Source: Veillonella dispar
Lineage (GTDB): Bacteria; Bacillota; Negativicutes; Veillonellales; Veillonellaceae
Length of the DNA stretch: 64,000 bases
NCBI RefSeq assembly: GCF_900637515.1
Contig: NZ_LR134375.1
Span: 1,679,001 to 1,743,000, forward strand
Direction of reading: 5' to 3'
Shown: positions 37,325 through 48,970 of the stretch, in pieces
Layout of the letters: each line of letters begins with the position of its first letter
Position numbering within the stretch: position 1 is the stretch's first letter
Position numbers and translations under genes: made by a program
Notes under the pieces: generated by a model
Told to the model about the DNA's origin: nothing
The model's input: only the letters and a program-made list of their open reading frames with translations
Database searches by the model: none

Positions 37325-38167
37325 TTAAAGTACTACGTGTTTATGACGAGCAGCATGACACATAATAGTAACAGCAACAGGAAGGCCGGCGATATGAGTT
37401 GCACCCCATTCGATGTTTACACCGATACAAGTTGTTGTGCCGCCCAATTGTGGACCGATACCAGTTTTGTTAACCATTTCCAAAATTTCTTCTTCCAATT
37501 TTGCATACTCAGGATCTTTATGAGGAGTGCTAATATCGCGAAGCAAAGCTTTTTTGGACATAACAGCTGCTTGGTCCATAGTACCACCAATACCTACGCC
37601 AAGTACGATTGGAGGGCATGGGTTAGGGCCAGCATGTTTTACGATTTCAAGAACTGCATTTTTAACGCCTTCAACGCCATCTGCAGGTACCAACATAGCT
37701 ACGTCAGATTTGTTTTCGGAACCGAAACCTTTAAGTTCTACGTTGATTTCTACTTTATCGCCAGGAACGATATCGATGTAAATGATTGCAGGTGTATTGT
37801 TTTGAGTGTTTTTACGGTTGAACAATGGTTCTGCTACAACGGATTTACGAAGGTAACCTTCTACATAGCCTTGAGCAACACCTTCATTGATAGCTTCTTT
37901 AAGATCGCCACCAACAAAATGTACGTCTTGACCTACTTCTAAGAATACCAATGTCATACCAGTATCTTGGCAGTATGGACGATCTTCAGCATCAGCAATT
38001 TCTGCATTTTTGATGATTTGATCGAGAACGATGCAACCAACTGGAGACTCTTCTGTTTCACGGCCTTTTTTCAAGCCTTCATAGATGTCTTTTGGCAAGT
38101 GGTAAGCTGCGTCCATACACATTTGACGGACTGTTTTTGTGATTTCAGATACTTGAATCTCGCGCAA
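37325..38167 (-). CDS. fumA: fumarate hydratase class I, alpha (N-terminal) subunit
   Basis: N-terminal iron-sulfur half of class I fumarase, 280 residues. The three cluster cysteines are in RPYCQDTGM (about residue 65), NPCPPIVLGVGIGG (about 183) and GGTTTCIGVNIEWG. GAGGGAT-type binding site before the ATG at 38167. Oxygen-labile class, fitting an anaerobe. With aspartase it forms a fumarate-malate-aspartate route toward succinate or propionate. Confidence 0.94.
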   Translation of the reverse strand: MREIQVSEITKTVRQMCMDAAYHLPKDIYEGLKKGRETEESPVGCIVLDQIIKNAEIADAEDRPYCQDTGMTLVFLEVGQDVHFVGGDLKEAINEGVAQGYVEGYLRKSVVAEPLFNRKNTQNNTPAIIYIDIVPGDKVEINVELKGFGSENKSDVAMLVPADGVEGVKNAVLEIVKHAGPNPCPPIVLGVGIGGTMDQAAVMSKKALLRDISTPHKDPEYAKLEEEILEMVNKTGIGPQLGGTTTCIGVNIEWGATHIAGLPVAVTIMCHAARHKHVVL

Positions 38168-38865
38168 GATAATCCCTCCTCAGGAACATAGTTGAATATT
38201 AATTCTAATTACCGTGAGATAACTTTTTACTCTCGAGTATATGAAATATATGTATCTCATACACATCGAGATTAACTCTATGCATCAATCGTAACACACA
38301 ATATACAGGCTTTCAACGGCTCAACTATACAGTTTTCTCAATGCTTTTTCATATTTTGAGAACAATTTTCATGAATATTGCTGTATATATTTCGGCATGT
38401 CAACATCACTTTTTTACCCTTTTTCGTCCCCAAAAAATCACTTCGACGATGTGATAAAAGTCATAGTTAATCATAGGTTGAAAGTATTTTTATACTCTTT
38501 ATCACAATCGACTTTTAGAGGTAAGAATTAGGTTAAAAGCACCTTATAAATGCAGAGTATATCTAAGATGATGAATACGCTTTTAAGCTACTTGATATTA
38601 CTTTTCAAATAAAAGGTTTAAACTTTTTTACAATGCATATGTATACCGATTATATTCAATATACTTATATTGCTAACTCTTAAGAAAATATACATTATGA
38701 ATCCCTTATAAATATAGGCATTATCTATGTTTATTCATCTCTATAGATTATATAAATTTTAATGACTTGCTTATCACTATTTTTGATAAGTTATTTTTTG
38801 TATAAAGTTATGTGTTTTAGTCATAATTAACGCCTTTTGATTTATAGTAATTTTAAAAAAAACGC
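38168..38865. other. AT-rich intergenic region, nothing coding seen
   Basis: About 700 bases with no plausible gene on either strand. It must hold the fumAB promoter on the minus strand. On the plus strand a 7-bp hairpin CTTATCA/TGATAAG at 38770-38790 is followed by TTATTTTTTG and might be a weak terminator. Otherwise I see only AT-rich sequence. Confidence 0.5.
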
Positions 38866-38894
38866 TTGCTTTTATAATTAATCTAACATATAAT
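38866..38894 (+). promoter_or_regulatory. promoter of the Asn-Glu-Val tRNA operon
   Basis: TTGCTT (38866-38871), 17 bases, TATAAT (38889-38894), 14 bases before the first tRNA. The -10 is a perfect consensus. Confidence 0.9.
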
Positions 38895-38908
38895 AACAAT
38901 CGTACCAT

Positions 38909-38984
38909 TCCTCGATAGCTCAGTTGGTAGAGCAATCGGCTGTTAACCGATCGGTCGTAGGTTCGAGTCCTACTCGAGGAGCCA
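38909..38984 (+). tRNA. tRNA-Asn (GTT)
   Basis: Acceptor TCCTCGA / TCGAGGA, anticodon stem ATCGG/CCGAT with loop CTGTTAA (anticodon GTT), encoded CCA. 76 bases. Confidence 0.95.
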
Positions 38985-38988
38985 TTCT

Positions 38989-39063
38989 GGCCCGTTGGTC
39001 AAGCGGTTAAGACACCGCCCTTTCACGGCGGTATCCCGGGTTCGATTCCCGGACGGGTCACCA
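38989..39063 (+). tRNA. tRNA-Glu (TTC)
   Basis: Acceptor GGCCCGT / ACGGGTC, anticodon stem CCGCC/GGCGG with loop CTTTCAC (anticodon TTC), encoded CCA. Confidence 0.95.
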
Positions 39064-39066
39064 CAT

Positions 39067-39142
<76 letters not shown>

Positions 39143-39147
39143 GACCA

Positions 39148-39179
39148 AGAAGCAAGCATAAAGCTTGCTTCTTTTTTTT
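39148..39179 (+). terminator. terminator of the tRNA operon
   Basis: AGAAGCAAGC / GCTTGCTTCT stem with a 5-base loop and eight T, six bases after tRNA-Val. Confidence 0.92.
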
Positions 39180-39250
39180 GTATATGTGATATAATAGTAC
39201 CAGTTGTTTTGTTTGTAAAAATTTAAAGAGTTTTATTAAGAGGAGGAACT

Positions 39251-40159
39251 ATGTTTCGTAAATTCGGACGCTATAAACGTTCGCTACTTACAGTACTAGG
39301 TGTACTATTGGCATCTACACTTGCTACAGCAAGTGCGGCCACAATTAATATGAGTCAATTAACATCCAATAGGGCTCAACCGGTTGTTATTAATTCTGTG
39401 CAATCCAATGTAGATACAACTACACCTACATTACAATCCGATAATAATGGTCAACCTATTTTGAAGGTTGCCAACACACCTGTTTCTACTCCAGTTGTAG
39501 GAACCCCTGAAAAAGCGACGATCAATACATCTAATTCTAATTATGATGGTCACTTAGAAAACTTCCCTAGTCGCAAGGTAACAATCGTAGTACCTGCCAA
39601 GTTGCGCAATGAAAATACAGCACAATTTGGTCGTTACATGACAGACCGCCTATCTAACACACTTAAATATCCGTACTACGACACAGCAATCGTAAGTACT
39701 AATACGCCAACAGCAGAAATTAGAGCTGTTGACCTTGCACAAATTGCATCTGCACAAAACTCTGAAATTGTTATCATGCCTGTACCATTGCAAGACGTTT
39801 ACGTACAAATCAATGGTGTAAATAGCCCATACGCATATAACAATGATGATCGCGAAATGTACATTGCAGCAAAGGTAAATGCATTGTTATATTACTACGA
39901 TGTGAATGACCAAGTTATTCACACTGTACGCAGTGGATTCAATCAAACAGATGATTCCTTGACAATGCCAACACATAAGGCTGTATGGAATAAAGTTATG
40001 ACCGTATTACTTGATAAATTACCGTATAAACGTATTCCAACAGACCATGACCGCTATCAAGCACCTGGCATCAACTCTGAATCTCCTGTTGTACTTGACT
40101 TCCAAGTAGAACAACCTAGAAATACTGCTTACTCCTTAAAAGGTGTTAGCGTATTATAA
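39251..40159 (+). CDS. exported protein of unknown function
   Basis: 302 residues with a basic N-terminus and a hydrophobic signal sequence (about 11-29, ending ASA). A Thr/Asn/Pro-rich linker to about 95 precedes a folded part with KVTIVVPAKLRNENTAQFGRYMTDRL, later MYIAAKVNALLYYYDVNDQ. The mixed alpha/beta region recalls periplasmic lipoprotein-like domains that bind cell-envelope components, but I do not recognise a family. AGAGGAGG at a good distance before the ATG. A single-gene unit: terminators on both sides. Confidence 0.8.
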   Translation: MFRKFGRYKRSLLTVLGVLLASTLATASAATINMSQLTSNRAQPVVINSVQSNVDTTTPTLQSDNNGQPILKVANTPVSTPVVGTPEKATINTSNSNYDGHLENFPSRKVTIVVPAKLRNENTAQFGRYMTDRLSNTLKYPYYDTAIVSTNTPTAEIRAVDLAQIASAQNSEIVIMPVPLQDVYVQINGVNSPYAYNNDDREMYIAAKVNALLYYYDVNDQVIHTVRSGFNQTDDSLTMPTHKAVWNKVMTVLLDKLPYKRIPTDHDRYQAPGINSESPVVLDFQVEQPRNTAYSLKGVSVL

Positions 40160-40167
40160 GAGACAAT

Positions 40168-40203
40168 AAAAAGACCGTTAAGCAATTGCTTAACGGTCTT
40201 TTT
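40168..40203. terminator. bidirectional terminator
   Basis: AAAAAGACCGTTAAGC / GCTTAACGGTCTTTTT with loop AATT. It serves the exported-protein gene on the plus strand and the small secreted-protein gene on the minus strand. Confidence 0.92.
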
Positions 40204-40229
40204 GTATTCACCTATTAATGATACATAAC

Positions 40230-40586
40230 TTAGTGAATCAAGCCGATTAATCTAAGTTGATGCTCTGTAAAACCAGCATTTCTTAAAAGTGCAGTAAATG
40301 AACTACGGAAGGAATCAGATAAATCGCTTACGTAATAAATTGAATCATCATCTTTTGCACTTGCCGTACTTGTATTAGTAGTCGCAGCATATTTAGCATT
40401 ATTAGCTTCATTTTGTTTAACCATGTTAGCTCTAAAAGCATCATTTGTAGGAGTTTCTACTGGTGGGCGAACCGAGTCAGTATATTTATAACCATAAGAT
40501 GCGTCTACATGTGTTCCTAGTGTAGATGCACCAAAACAGCATGCTAATACAGCAAAAGCAATGAAAGATTTTTTAGATACGTTCAT
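40230..40586 (-). CDS. small secreted protein, unknown function
   Basis: 118 residues; signal peptide of about 29 residues (AFAVLACCFGASTLGTHVDA). The two adjacent cysteines (C16, C17) lie in the hydrophobic part without a clear lipobox. The mature part is polar, Asn/Ala/Thr-rich, with a C-terminal helix-like SFRSSFTALLRNAGFTEHQLRLIG. GGAGG-like site before the ATG. Monocistronic. Confidence 0.75.
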   Translation of the reverse strand: MNVSKKSFIAFAVLACCFGASTLGTHVDASYGYKYTDSVRPPVETPTNDAFRANMVKQNEANNAKYAATTNTSTASAKDDDSIYYVSDLSDSFRSSFTALLRNAGFTEHQLRLIGLIH

Positions 40587-40704
40587 TAGAAAACCTCCAA
40601 ATTAACACAATAAGTCATTAAATTTAAATGACAAATTTTAGTATAAGCAGATGACCTTAATGTTAGATGAGTGTTTCCTATAAACAAAATGAAATTCTAT
40701 AGAA

Positions 40705-40730
40705 AAAGGCTAGCCCTATGGCTAGCCTTT
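40705..40730 (-). terminator. terminator of the ATP synthase operon
   Basis: 11-bp stem AAAGGCTAGCC / GGCTAGCCTTT with a 4-base loop and T-run on the minus strand, directly after atpC. Confidence 0.9.
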
Positions 40731-40734
40731 CATT

Positions 40735-41142
40735 TTATAGTTGTTTAGTTACATGCAAGCGCAATAATGCACGTTGCAATGCTGCTTCTGCGCGTTCTAC
40801 ATCAATATCTGGTGTAGGATTGGATAACCTACCTTCTGCACGTTCTTTAGCTCGACGAGCACGTTCCACATCAATAGATGATGGATCTTGGCAGTCTGGA
40901 GTTACAATACTCACCTTATTATGTTCAATTTCACAGAAACCACCAAATACTGCAAGTTCACGAGATGTTCCATCTGGTTGATCTATGCGTAACGGTGCTA
41001 AATCTAATGCAATAATCATAGGTGCATGATTTGGCAAGATACCAAATTGACCATCAATGGCTTTACCTACAAAGAATGTAGACTTACCTTCAAAGACAAT
41101 CGCATCAGGTGTAATGATCTGTAGGGACATAGGTTCCGCCAT
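40735..41142 (-). CDS. atpC: ATP synthase F1 subunit epsilon
   Basis: Epsilon subunit, 135 residues: N-terminal beta-sandwich with FFVGKAIDGQFGILPNHAPMI and a C-terminal two-helix part with VERARRAKERAEGRL. It couples the rotor and inhibits ATPase activity. Last gene of the operon, followed by the terminator. Confidence 0.96.
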   Translation of the reverse strand: MAEPMSLQIITPDAIVFEGKSTFFVGKAIDGQFGILPNHAPMIIALDLAPLRIDQPDGTSRELAVFGGFCEIEHNKVSIVTPDCQDPSSIDVERARRAKERAEGRLSNPTPDIDVERAEAALQRALLRLHVTKQL

Positions 41143-41145
41143 GGA

Positions 41146-42588
<1,443 letters not shown>

Positions 42589-43443
42589 TTATTGCAAGGC
42601 ATTAGCGCCACCAACGATTTCAGAAATTTCGTTTGTAATGCTAGATTGACGTAACTTGTTATATTCAAGTCCTAAGGAATCAATGAGTTCCCCTGCATTA
42701 TCTGTAGCAGATGTCATGGCTGTCATACGAGCACCCAATTCACTTGCTGCAGATTGCAACAATCCATTATAAACAGTAATCTCTAAATATTTTGGTAGCA
42801 ACGCCTCCAAGACAGATACAGCAGATGGCATGAAATCATACTCTTCGCCCTTTACCTCATCTTGTGGTTGCTCTATTGGCAACAAGCGCTCAGCCTGTGC
42901 AATTTGCGTCATAGAATTTACAAAACGTGTATAGATCATGATGACTTCGTCAACTTCATGACGTTCGTATAGTGAAAGCGCTTCATGCATAATAGCACGG
43001 GCATGTTCATAAGAAGGTTTATCAGAGAAGCCCGCATAGGACTTATCGATATGAATTCCTCTAGATTTCATACTGTCTCTAGGCTTTTTACCTGCCGTGA
43101 TAACACGGTATGTATCGGAAGATTTACCATGCAATTGTTCCATAGTAAACTTCAATACATTAGACGAGAATGCCCCTGCAAGGCCCTTATCAGCACCTAC
43201 TACGATATAGCATGTGCGTTTTATAGGGCGTACCTCTAACAAAGGACTGCTAAAGCCTTCTAAATCACTATTAGACATATGACGCAAGATTTGCCCAATC
43301 TTCTCTGCGTAAGGACGTGTAGATTCCGCTTTTGTTTGTGCCCTACGAAGACGAGCTGAAGCAACCATCTTCATCGCTTTTGTAATTTGTTGCGTATTGG
43401 TAACACTTTTTATGCGTTTTCGCAAATCTTGTGCACTAGCCAT
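42589..43443 (-). CDS. atpG: ATP synthase F1 subunit gamma
   Basis: Central stalk gamma subunit, 284 residues. N-terminal ASAQDLRKRIKSVTNTQQITKAMKMVAS and C-terminal MTSATDNAGELI...YNKLRQSSITNEISEIVGGA are the conserved coiled-coil ends. Gap of three bases to atpA. Confidence 0.97.
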   Translation of the reverse strand: MASAQDLRKRIKSVTNTQQITKAMKMVASARLRRAQTKAESTRPYAEKIGQILRHMSNSDLEGFSSPLLEVRPIKRTCYIVVGADKGLAGAFSSNVLKFTMEQLHGKSSDTYRVITAGKKPRDSMKSRGIHIDKSYAGFSDKPSYEHARAIMHEALSLYERHEVDEVIMIYTRFVNSMTQIAQAERLLPIEQPQDEVKGEEYDFMPSAVSVLEALLPKYLEITVYNGLLQSAASELGARMTAMTSATDNAGELIDSLGLEYNKLRQSSITNEISEIVGGANALQ

Positions 43444-43446
43444 ACA

Positions 43447-44985
43447 TTACGCCTCCTTATGAGACACTAATGTATGCGTAGAACCAAATGCTTCTACACA
43501 TTCTGGGATTGCTTGCTTCAATAGATTTTCAGTATCTTCATCAATTTTCTTAGACGTTTCAATATTCGTGATAATTTCAGGATAGTTAGCTTTCACAAAA
43601 CGTAAAAGTTCAGATTCAAATGATAATACATCAGCTACTTGAATATTAGCTAAGTATCCTTTTGTACCAGCGTAAAGATTGATAACCATTTCTGCTACGC
43701 TCATAGGTTCATATTGACCTTGTTTTAACATTTCAGTCAAACGTTCACCGCGGTCTAATTGTGCTTTAGTAGCCGCATCAAGATCAGAACCGAACTGTGC
43801 GAAGGCTGCCAATTCACGATATTGTGCAAGGTCCAAACGCAATTGGCCTGCTACTTGTTTCATCGCTTTAGTTTGTGCACTACCACCTACACGGGATACG
43901 GACAAACCTACGTCAACAGCTGGACGGATACCAGAGTAGAACATATCTGTCCCCAAGAAAATTTGACCATCAGTGATGGAGATTACGTTTGTTGGGATGT
44001 ATGCAGATACGTCACCCGCTTGTGTTTCAATGATTGGCAACGCTGTAATAGAACCACCGCCAAGTTCTGGTGAAAGTTTAGCAGCACGTTCTAATAGGCG
44101 GCTGTGTAAGTAGAATACGTCGCCTGGATACGCTTCACGCCCTGGTGGACGGCGTAATAATAGAGACATAGCACGGTAAGCAGCTGCTTGCTTAGTTAAG
44201 TCATCATATACGCAAAGTACATGTTTGCCTTTGTACATGAAGTATTCACCCATAGCAACCCCTGCATACGGAGCAATGTATTGTAATGGAGCACCTGTAG
44301 AAGCACTAGCAGAAACGACGATTGTATAATCCAACGCACCTGTTTCTTCTAATTTTTGTACTACACGAGCTACGGTAGATTCTTTTTGACCAATCGCTAC
44401 ATAGATACAAATAACATCTTTACCTTTTTGGTTGATGATTGTATCAAGAGCGATTGCAGTTTTACCAGTACCACGGTCACCAATGATGAGCTCACGTTGG
44501 CCACGGCCAATTGGTACCATTGCATCAATGGCTTTCAAACCAGTTTGCAAAGGTTCATTTACGGATTGACGATCCGCAATACCAGGAGCTGGATGTTCTA
44601 CAGGACGACGTTCTGTCGCTTGAATAGCACCCTTACCATCGATAGGCTGACCCAACGGATTTACTACACGACCAATAAGTGCATCACCTACTGGTACGTC
44701 CATAATTTTGCCAGTACGGCGTACTTGGTCACCTTCTTTAATCAAGAAGTCATCACCCAATAGTACGGCACCAACATTATCTAATTCTAAGTTCAAAACC
44801 AAGCCATATACGCCGTGTGGTAACTCTAACAACTCACCGGCCATGGCTCTTTCAAGACCATAAATATGGGCGATGCCATCCCCTACGTCGAGAACAGTAC
44901 CCACGTCATCGACATTGAGGTCAACATCATAGTCCTGAATCTGCTGTTTAATTATAGCAGTGATTTCTTCAGGCTTCATTTTCAT
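43447..44985 (-). CDS. atpA: ATP synthase F1 subunit alpha
   Basis: Alpha subunit, 512 residues. Non-catalytic nucleotide site P-loop [10 protein letters not shown] at about 171-180; [23 protein letters not shown] in the middle. Two start codons lie close together (residues 1 and 3); the first is used here. Located between atpH and atpG as usual. Confidence 0.98.
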   Translation of the reverse strand: MKMKPEEITAIIKQQIQDYDVDLNVDDVGTVLDVGDGIAHIYGLERAMAGELLELPHGVYGLVLNLELDNVGAVLLGDDFLIKEGDQVRRTGKIMDVPVGDALIGRVVNPLGQPIDGKGAIQATERRPVEHPAPGIADRQSVNEPLQTGLKAIDAMVPIGRGQRELIIGDRGTGKTAIALDTIINQKGKDVICIYVAIGQKESTVARVVQKLEETGALDYTIVVSASASTGAPLQYIAPYAGVAMGEYFMYKGKHVLCVYDDLTKQAAAYRAMSLLLRRPPGREAYPGDVFYLHSRLLERAAKLSPELGGGSITALPIIETQAGDVSAYIPTNVISITDGQIFLGTDMFYSGIRPAVDVGLSVSRVGGSAQTKAMKQVAGQLRLDLAQYRELAAFAQFGSDLDAATKAQLDRGERLTEMLKQGQYEPMSVAEMVINLYAGTKGYLANIQVADVLSFESELLRFVKANYPEIITNIETSKKIDEDTENLLKQAIPECVEAFGSTHTLVSHKEA

Positions 44986-45001
44986 ATATACCCATTCACC
45001 C

Positions 45002-45553
45002 CTATCTAATAGAGTTCGTTCTTAATAAAGATTTTTCTAATTCTTGCAAGCGACGAGATACAGAGCCATCAATGCGTTTATCCCCTACTTGAATGATAAT
45101 ACCACCCATAATGGAAGGATCTTGACGCACGGATAGAATAACATCTTTGCCCGTTACCTCTCGTAATTTAGCTTGTACAGATGCTTCTATATCAGCTGTG
45201 ATTGGTTCTGCTACAGTGACAGTAGCTTCTAGAATACCACGAGCTTCGCGTGATTTCTTAATAAATGCCGCAATAGTCTGCTTTATATAGCGATCACGAC
45301 CACGTTTAATCATCACATAAATAAAATGCAAAGCAACCTTATCGAGACTAGATTCAAAAATTTTACCAATCAGCTTAATCTTTGCATCTTCTGTAACAGT
45401 TGGATTTTCAAGGAATGAGCTTAATTCAGGTTGCTCATCCATTACAAATGCTACATAGCCTAATTGCTCCTCCATGAGATCCAACTTATTTTGTTCTTGA
45501 GCTAATTCAAACATAGCTGAACTGTATTTATCTGCTACAATTTCTATGCTCAT
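45002..45553 (-). CDS. atpH: ATP synthase F1 subunit delta
   Basis: Delta (OSCP) subunit, 183 residues, joining the peripheral stalk to F1. N-terminal helical region and the C-terminal [28 protein letters not shown] stretch typical of the family. Four bases after atpF. Confidence 0.95.
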   Translation of the reverse strand: MSIEIVADKYSSAMFELAQEQNKLDLMEEQLGYVAFVMDEQPELSSFLENPTVTEDAKIKLIGKIFESSLDKVALHFIYVMIKRGRDRYIKQTIAAFIKKSREARGILEATVTVAEPITADIEASVQAKLREVTGKDVILSVRQDPSIMGGIIIQVGDKRIDGSVSRRLQELEKSLLRTNSIR

Positions 45554-45557
45554 CGTA

Positions 45558-46055
45558 TCACAACCCTATCGTTTTACTATCAAGTTGACGAATAGCGTCT
45601 TCGATCAATTTCGTATTAGTTTCGCTGTTCATATCTTTAGCAACAATTTTACCAGCCATAGCTACAGATAAGGAAACAACTTCATTGCGCAAGCTGTTCA
45701 TAGCACGATCACGTTCAATGGCAATATCTTGACGAGCACGATTTTTTTCTTGTTCAATTTGCTCGCGAGCTGTTGCTAATTGTTCACGTGTTGTATTTTC
45801 TGCTTCTTGAATTGCTTTTTCAACAATTTTTTGTGCCTCTACACGAGCATTAGAAATTTGAGCTGCATAATCAGCTTTAAATTCCTCTGCTTCTGCACGA
45901 GCTTTTTCTGCAGCTTCTAAGTCTTTAGCAATTCGTTCTTTACGTTCTGTCATCATAGCCAATAATGGTTTATATGCAAAACGAGCCAATAGCCAAACTA
46001 ATATAAAAAAGTTCAACATTTGAGCAAGAATCGTTCCAAGGCTTAAGTCAACCAA
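45558..46055 (-). CDS. atpF: ATP synthase Fo subunit b
   Basis: Peripheral stalk subunit b, 165 residues: one N-terminal membrane helix (about 8-27) and a long charged coiled coil rich in Glu/Ala/Arg. Single-copy form. Standard position between c and delta. Confidence 0.95.
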   Translation of the reverse strand: MVDLSLGTILAQMLNFFILVWLLARFAYKPLLAMMTERKERIAKDLEAAEKARAEAEEFKADYAAQISNARVEAQKIVEKAIQEAENTTREQLATAREQIEQEKNRARQDIAIERDRAMNSLRNEVVSLSVAMAGKIVAKDMNSETNTKLIEDAIRQLDSKTIGL

Positions 46056-46073
46056 GGTTATTCCTCCTCGTTA

Positions 46074-47023
<950 letters not shown>

Positions 47024-47074
47024 AATAAAAACCTTATATATTTACAATTAATATAAATATATTATATATGTATC

Positions 47075-47103
47075 ATCATACATCGTTATAGATATATAAT
47101 CAA
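47075..47103 (-). promoter_or_regulatory. probable promoter of the atpB-C operon
   Basis: On the minus strand TTGATT (47103-47098), 17 bases, TATGAT (47080-47075), about 50 bases upstream of atpB. A second overlapping pair (TTGTTT-17-TATATA) lies slightly upstream. Confidence 0.7.
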
Positions 47104-47197
47104 CACTTACAAGGTAAACAATTCCAATTACTCATAATCACATTGTGTATAACGCATTATCGGTATACACCTATCATTCTTACTGCTACTTACGGGG

Positions 47198-47566
47198 TCA
47201 GAAATGCCGACTAAGCCACCAATACACCACATATAATGCCGGTTGTATGAGTGCAATACCTATAAACATGCTAACAGCTTCAACGCCAGGTATTTTTAAT
47301 CCTAAGACGACCAAAGAGCCTACTAACATAAGACGCCATATCATCTGCCTGCGAGCTTTACGTACGGCTTTATAAGGGTCTCCTGACACAATAGATTGTC
47401 CATGCAAAGCCAAGCTAAGCAAGTAGAGTACCATTATAAAAATGCCCCAAAGCCATCCCCATAGATACACTTCTAAGCCACATAAAACTTGTATTATACC
47501 GCCTAAAAAGGCAATAAAAAAACAAGTTAGTAGCACACGCACTATGAATTTAATATATTGATTCAT
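47198..47566 (-). CDS. AtpI-like membrane protein
   Basis: 122 residues with four predicted transmembrane segments. Composition and position upstream of atpB fit ATP synthase protein I, which helps assemble the c-ring or transport magnesium in other bacteria. The sequence match is weak, as is usual for this family. Ten bases separate it from the upstream atpZ-like gene. Confidence 0.7.
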   Translation of the reverse strand: MNQYIKFIVRVLLTCFFIAFLGGIIQVLCGLEVYLWGWLWGIFIMVLYLLSLALHGQSIVSGDPYKAVRKARRQMIWRLMLVGSLVVLGLKIPGVEAVSMFIGIALIQPALYVVYWWLSRHF

Positions 47567-47576
47567 ATATACCTCA

Positions 47577-47771
47577 CTACTTAACTTGTTTATATAACAT
47601 ATAAAAGCCTGTTATAGCTCCAATAAGACCAAATATAACCATACATAATGGTTCAGTTCTAAACCAACCATCTAGTATATATCCAATCCCAATAAAGCCA
47701 CCTATACAGAAAACGAGTGTGAGCCCCGCCGATGTTGCCATGACGAGGGCTTTCACAAGGTCCTTATCCAT
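47577..47771 (-). CDS. AtpZ/AtpI-family small membrane protein
   Basis: 64 residues from the ATG at 47771; two transmembrane helices, the pattern GGFIGIGYILDGWFRTEPLCMVIFGLIGAITGFYMLYK being typical of AtpZ (AtpQ-like) proteins that accompany F-type ATPases. It starts one base after the wecB stop. An upstream TTG start at 47783 would overlap wecB. Confidence 0.75.
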   Translation of the reverse strand: MDKDLVKALVMATSAGLTLVFCIGGFIGIGYILDGWFRTEPLCMVIFGLIGAITGFYMLYKQVK

Positions 47772-47772
47772 A

Positions 47773-48915
47773 TTATTTACCAAAACGTTCAGGACGATTA
47801 GGATCGCCTAAAAATTCATGGCGCAACGCTTGGATGATGCGTTCAGATGCTTTGCCGTCACCATATGGGTTAACGGAATTAGACATCAATTTATAAGCCT
47901 CTGCATTGCTCAACAATTCATGAGCTGCTGCATGTACAGCGTCTTTGTCAGTACCTACAAGGCGCACAGTACCAGCTTCAACAGCTTCTGGGCGTTCTGT
48001 AGTATCACGCAATACGAGAACTGGTTTACCAAGAGCTGGTGCTTCCTCTTGAATCCCACCAGAATCAGTAAGAATCAAATAGGATTTAGCCATCAAATTA
48101 GCAAATGGTTCGTAATCAAGCGGGTCAATTAATGTAACACGTTCTACAGAACCGAGTTCTTCTTGTACAACTTGGCGAACTTTAGGATTCTTATGTACAG
48201 GGAATACCACTTGAATATCTTTAAATTCATCAAGCAAATCGCGAATAGCTTGGTATACATGGCGCATAGGCTCACCCAAGTTTTCACGGCGATGTGTAGT
48301 AACAAGCACTGTACGTTTTTCAGGATCTAATGCATTGATAGCAGCATCATCAAACACATAATTTTCTTGTACTGTTGTATCAAGGGCATCAATAACCATA
48401 TTGCCTGTTACATACAAATGGTCTGTATTTATATTTTCTTTTTTAAGATTACTTTCAGAACTAGCTGTTGGTGCAAAATGATATGTCGCAATAGAACCAG
48501 TCAACTTGCGGTTCATCTCTTCTGGGAATGGAGAGTAAATATCACCAGTGCGAAGGCCTGCTTCTACATGGCCTACAGGAATTTCTTGATAGAAGGACGC
48601 CAAAGCACCTGCAAAGGTAGTTGTAGTATCACCATGTACAAGAACCACATCAGGTTTAGCTTCTTCTAATACATCTTTAAGGCCCATCAATGCACGGTTT
48701 GTTACATCGTACAATGTTTGACCTTGGCTCATAATATTCAAGTCGTAATCAGGGGTAATATTAAACAAGTTTAGTACTTGATCGAGCATATCGCGATGTT
48801 GTGCCGTAACGGTTACAATCGGTTCCATATCCGGTGCTGCTTCTAATGCTTTTACAAGAGGAGCCATCTTGATAGCCTCAGGTCTTGTACCAAAGATTGT
48901 CATAACTTTTAACAT
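47773..48915 (-). CDS. wecB: UDP-N-acetylglucosamine 2-epimerase (non-hydrolysing)
   Basis: Converts UDP-GlcNAc to UDP-ManNAc for surface polymers; 380 residues from ATG 48915 (MLKVMTIFGTRPEAIKMAP). Signature motifs: VHGDTTTTFAGALASF, GHVEAGLRTGDIYSPFPEE, VLVTTHRRENLGEP and DSGGIQEEAPALGKP. GGAGG precedes this ATG; a farther upstream start would fall within a terminator hairpin. Confidence 0.94.
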   Translation of the reverse strand: MLKVMTIFGTRPEAIKMAPLVKALEAAPDMEPIVTVTAQHRDMLDQVLNLFNITPDYDLNIMSQGQTLYDVTNRALMGLKDVLEEAKPDVVLVHGDTTTTFAGALASFYQEIPVGHVEAGLRTGDIYSPFPEEMNRKLTGSIATYHFAPTASSESNLKKENINTDHLYVTGNMVIDALDTTVQENYVFDDAAINALDPEKRTVLVTTHRRENLGEPMRHVYQAIRDLLDEFKDIQVVFPVHKNPKVRQVVQEELGSVERVTLIDPLDYEPFANLMAKSYLILTDSGGIQEEAPALGKPVLVLRDTTERPEAVEAGTVRLVGTDKDAVHAAAHELLSNAEAYKLMSNSVNPYGDGKASERIIQALRHEFLGDPNRPERFGK

Positions 48916-48940
48916 AGTTGCCTCCAACATAGTAGGATAG

Positions 48941-48965
48941 AAAAAATGGGGCGCCAAGCGCCCCA
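48941..48965 (-). terminator. terminator-like hairpin between tagO-like gene and wecB
   Basis: 8-bp GC-rich stem TGGGGCGC / GCGCCCCA with a 3-base loop, followed on the minus strand by TTTTTT. It ends only 26 bases before the wecB ATG, leaving no room for a promoter after it. Confidence 0.8.
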
Positions 48966-48970
48966 CATGG

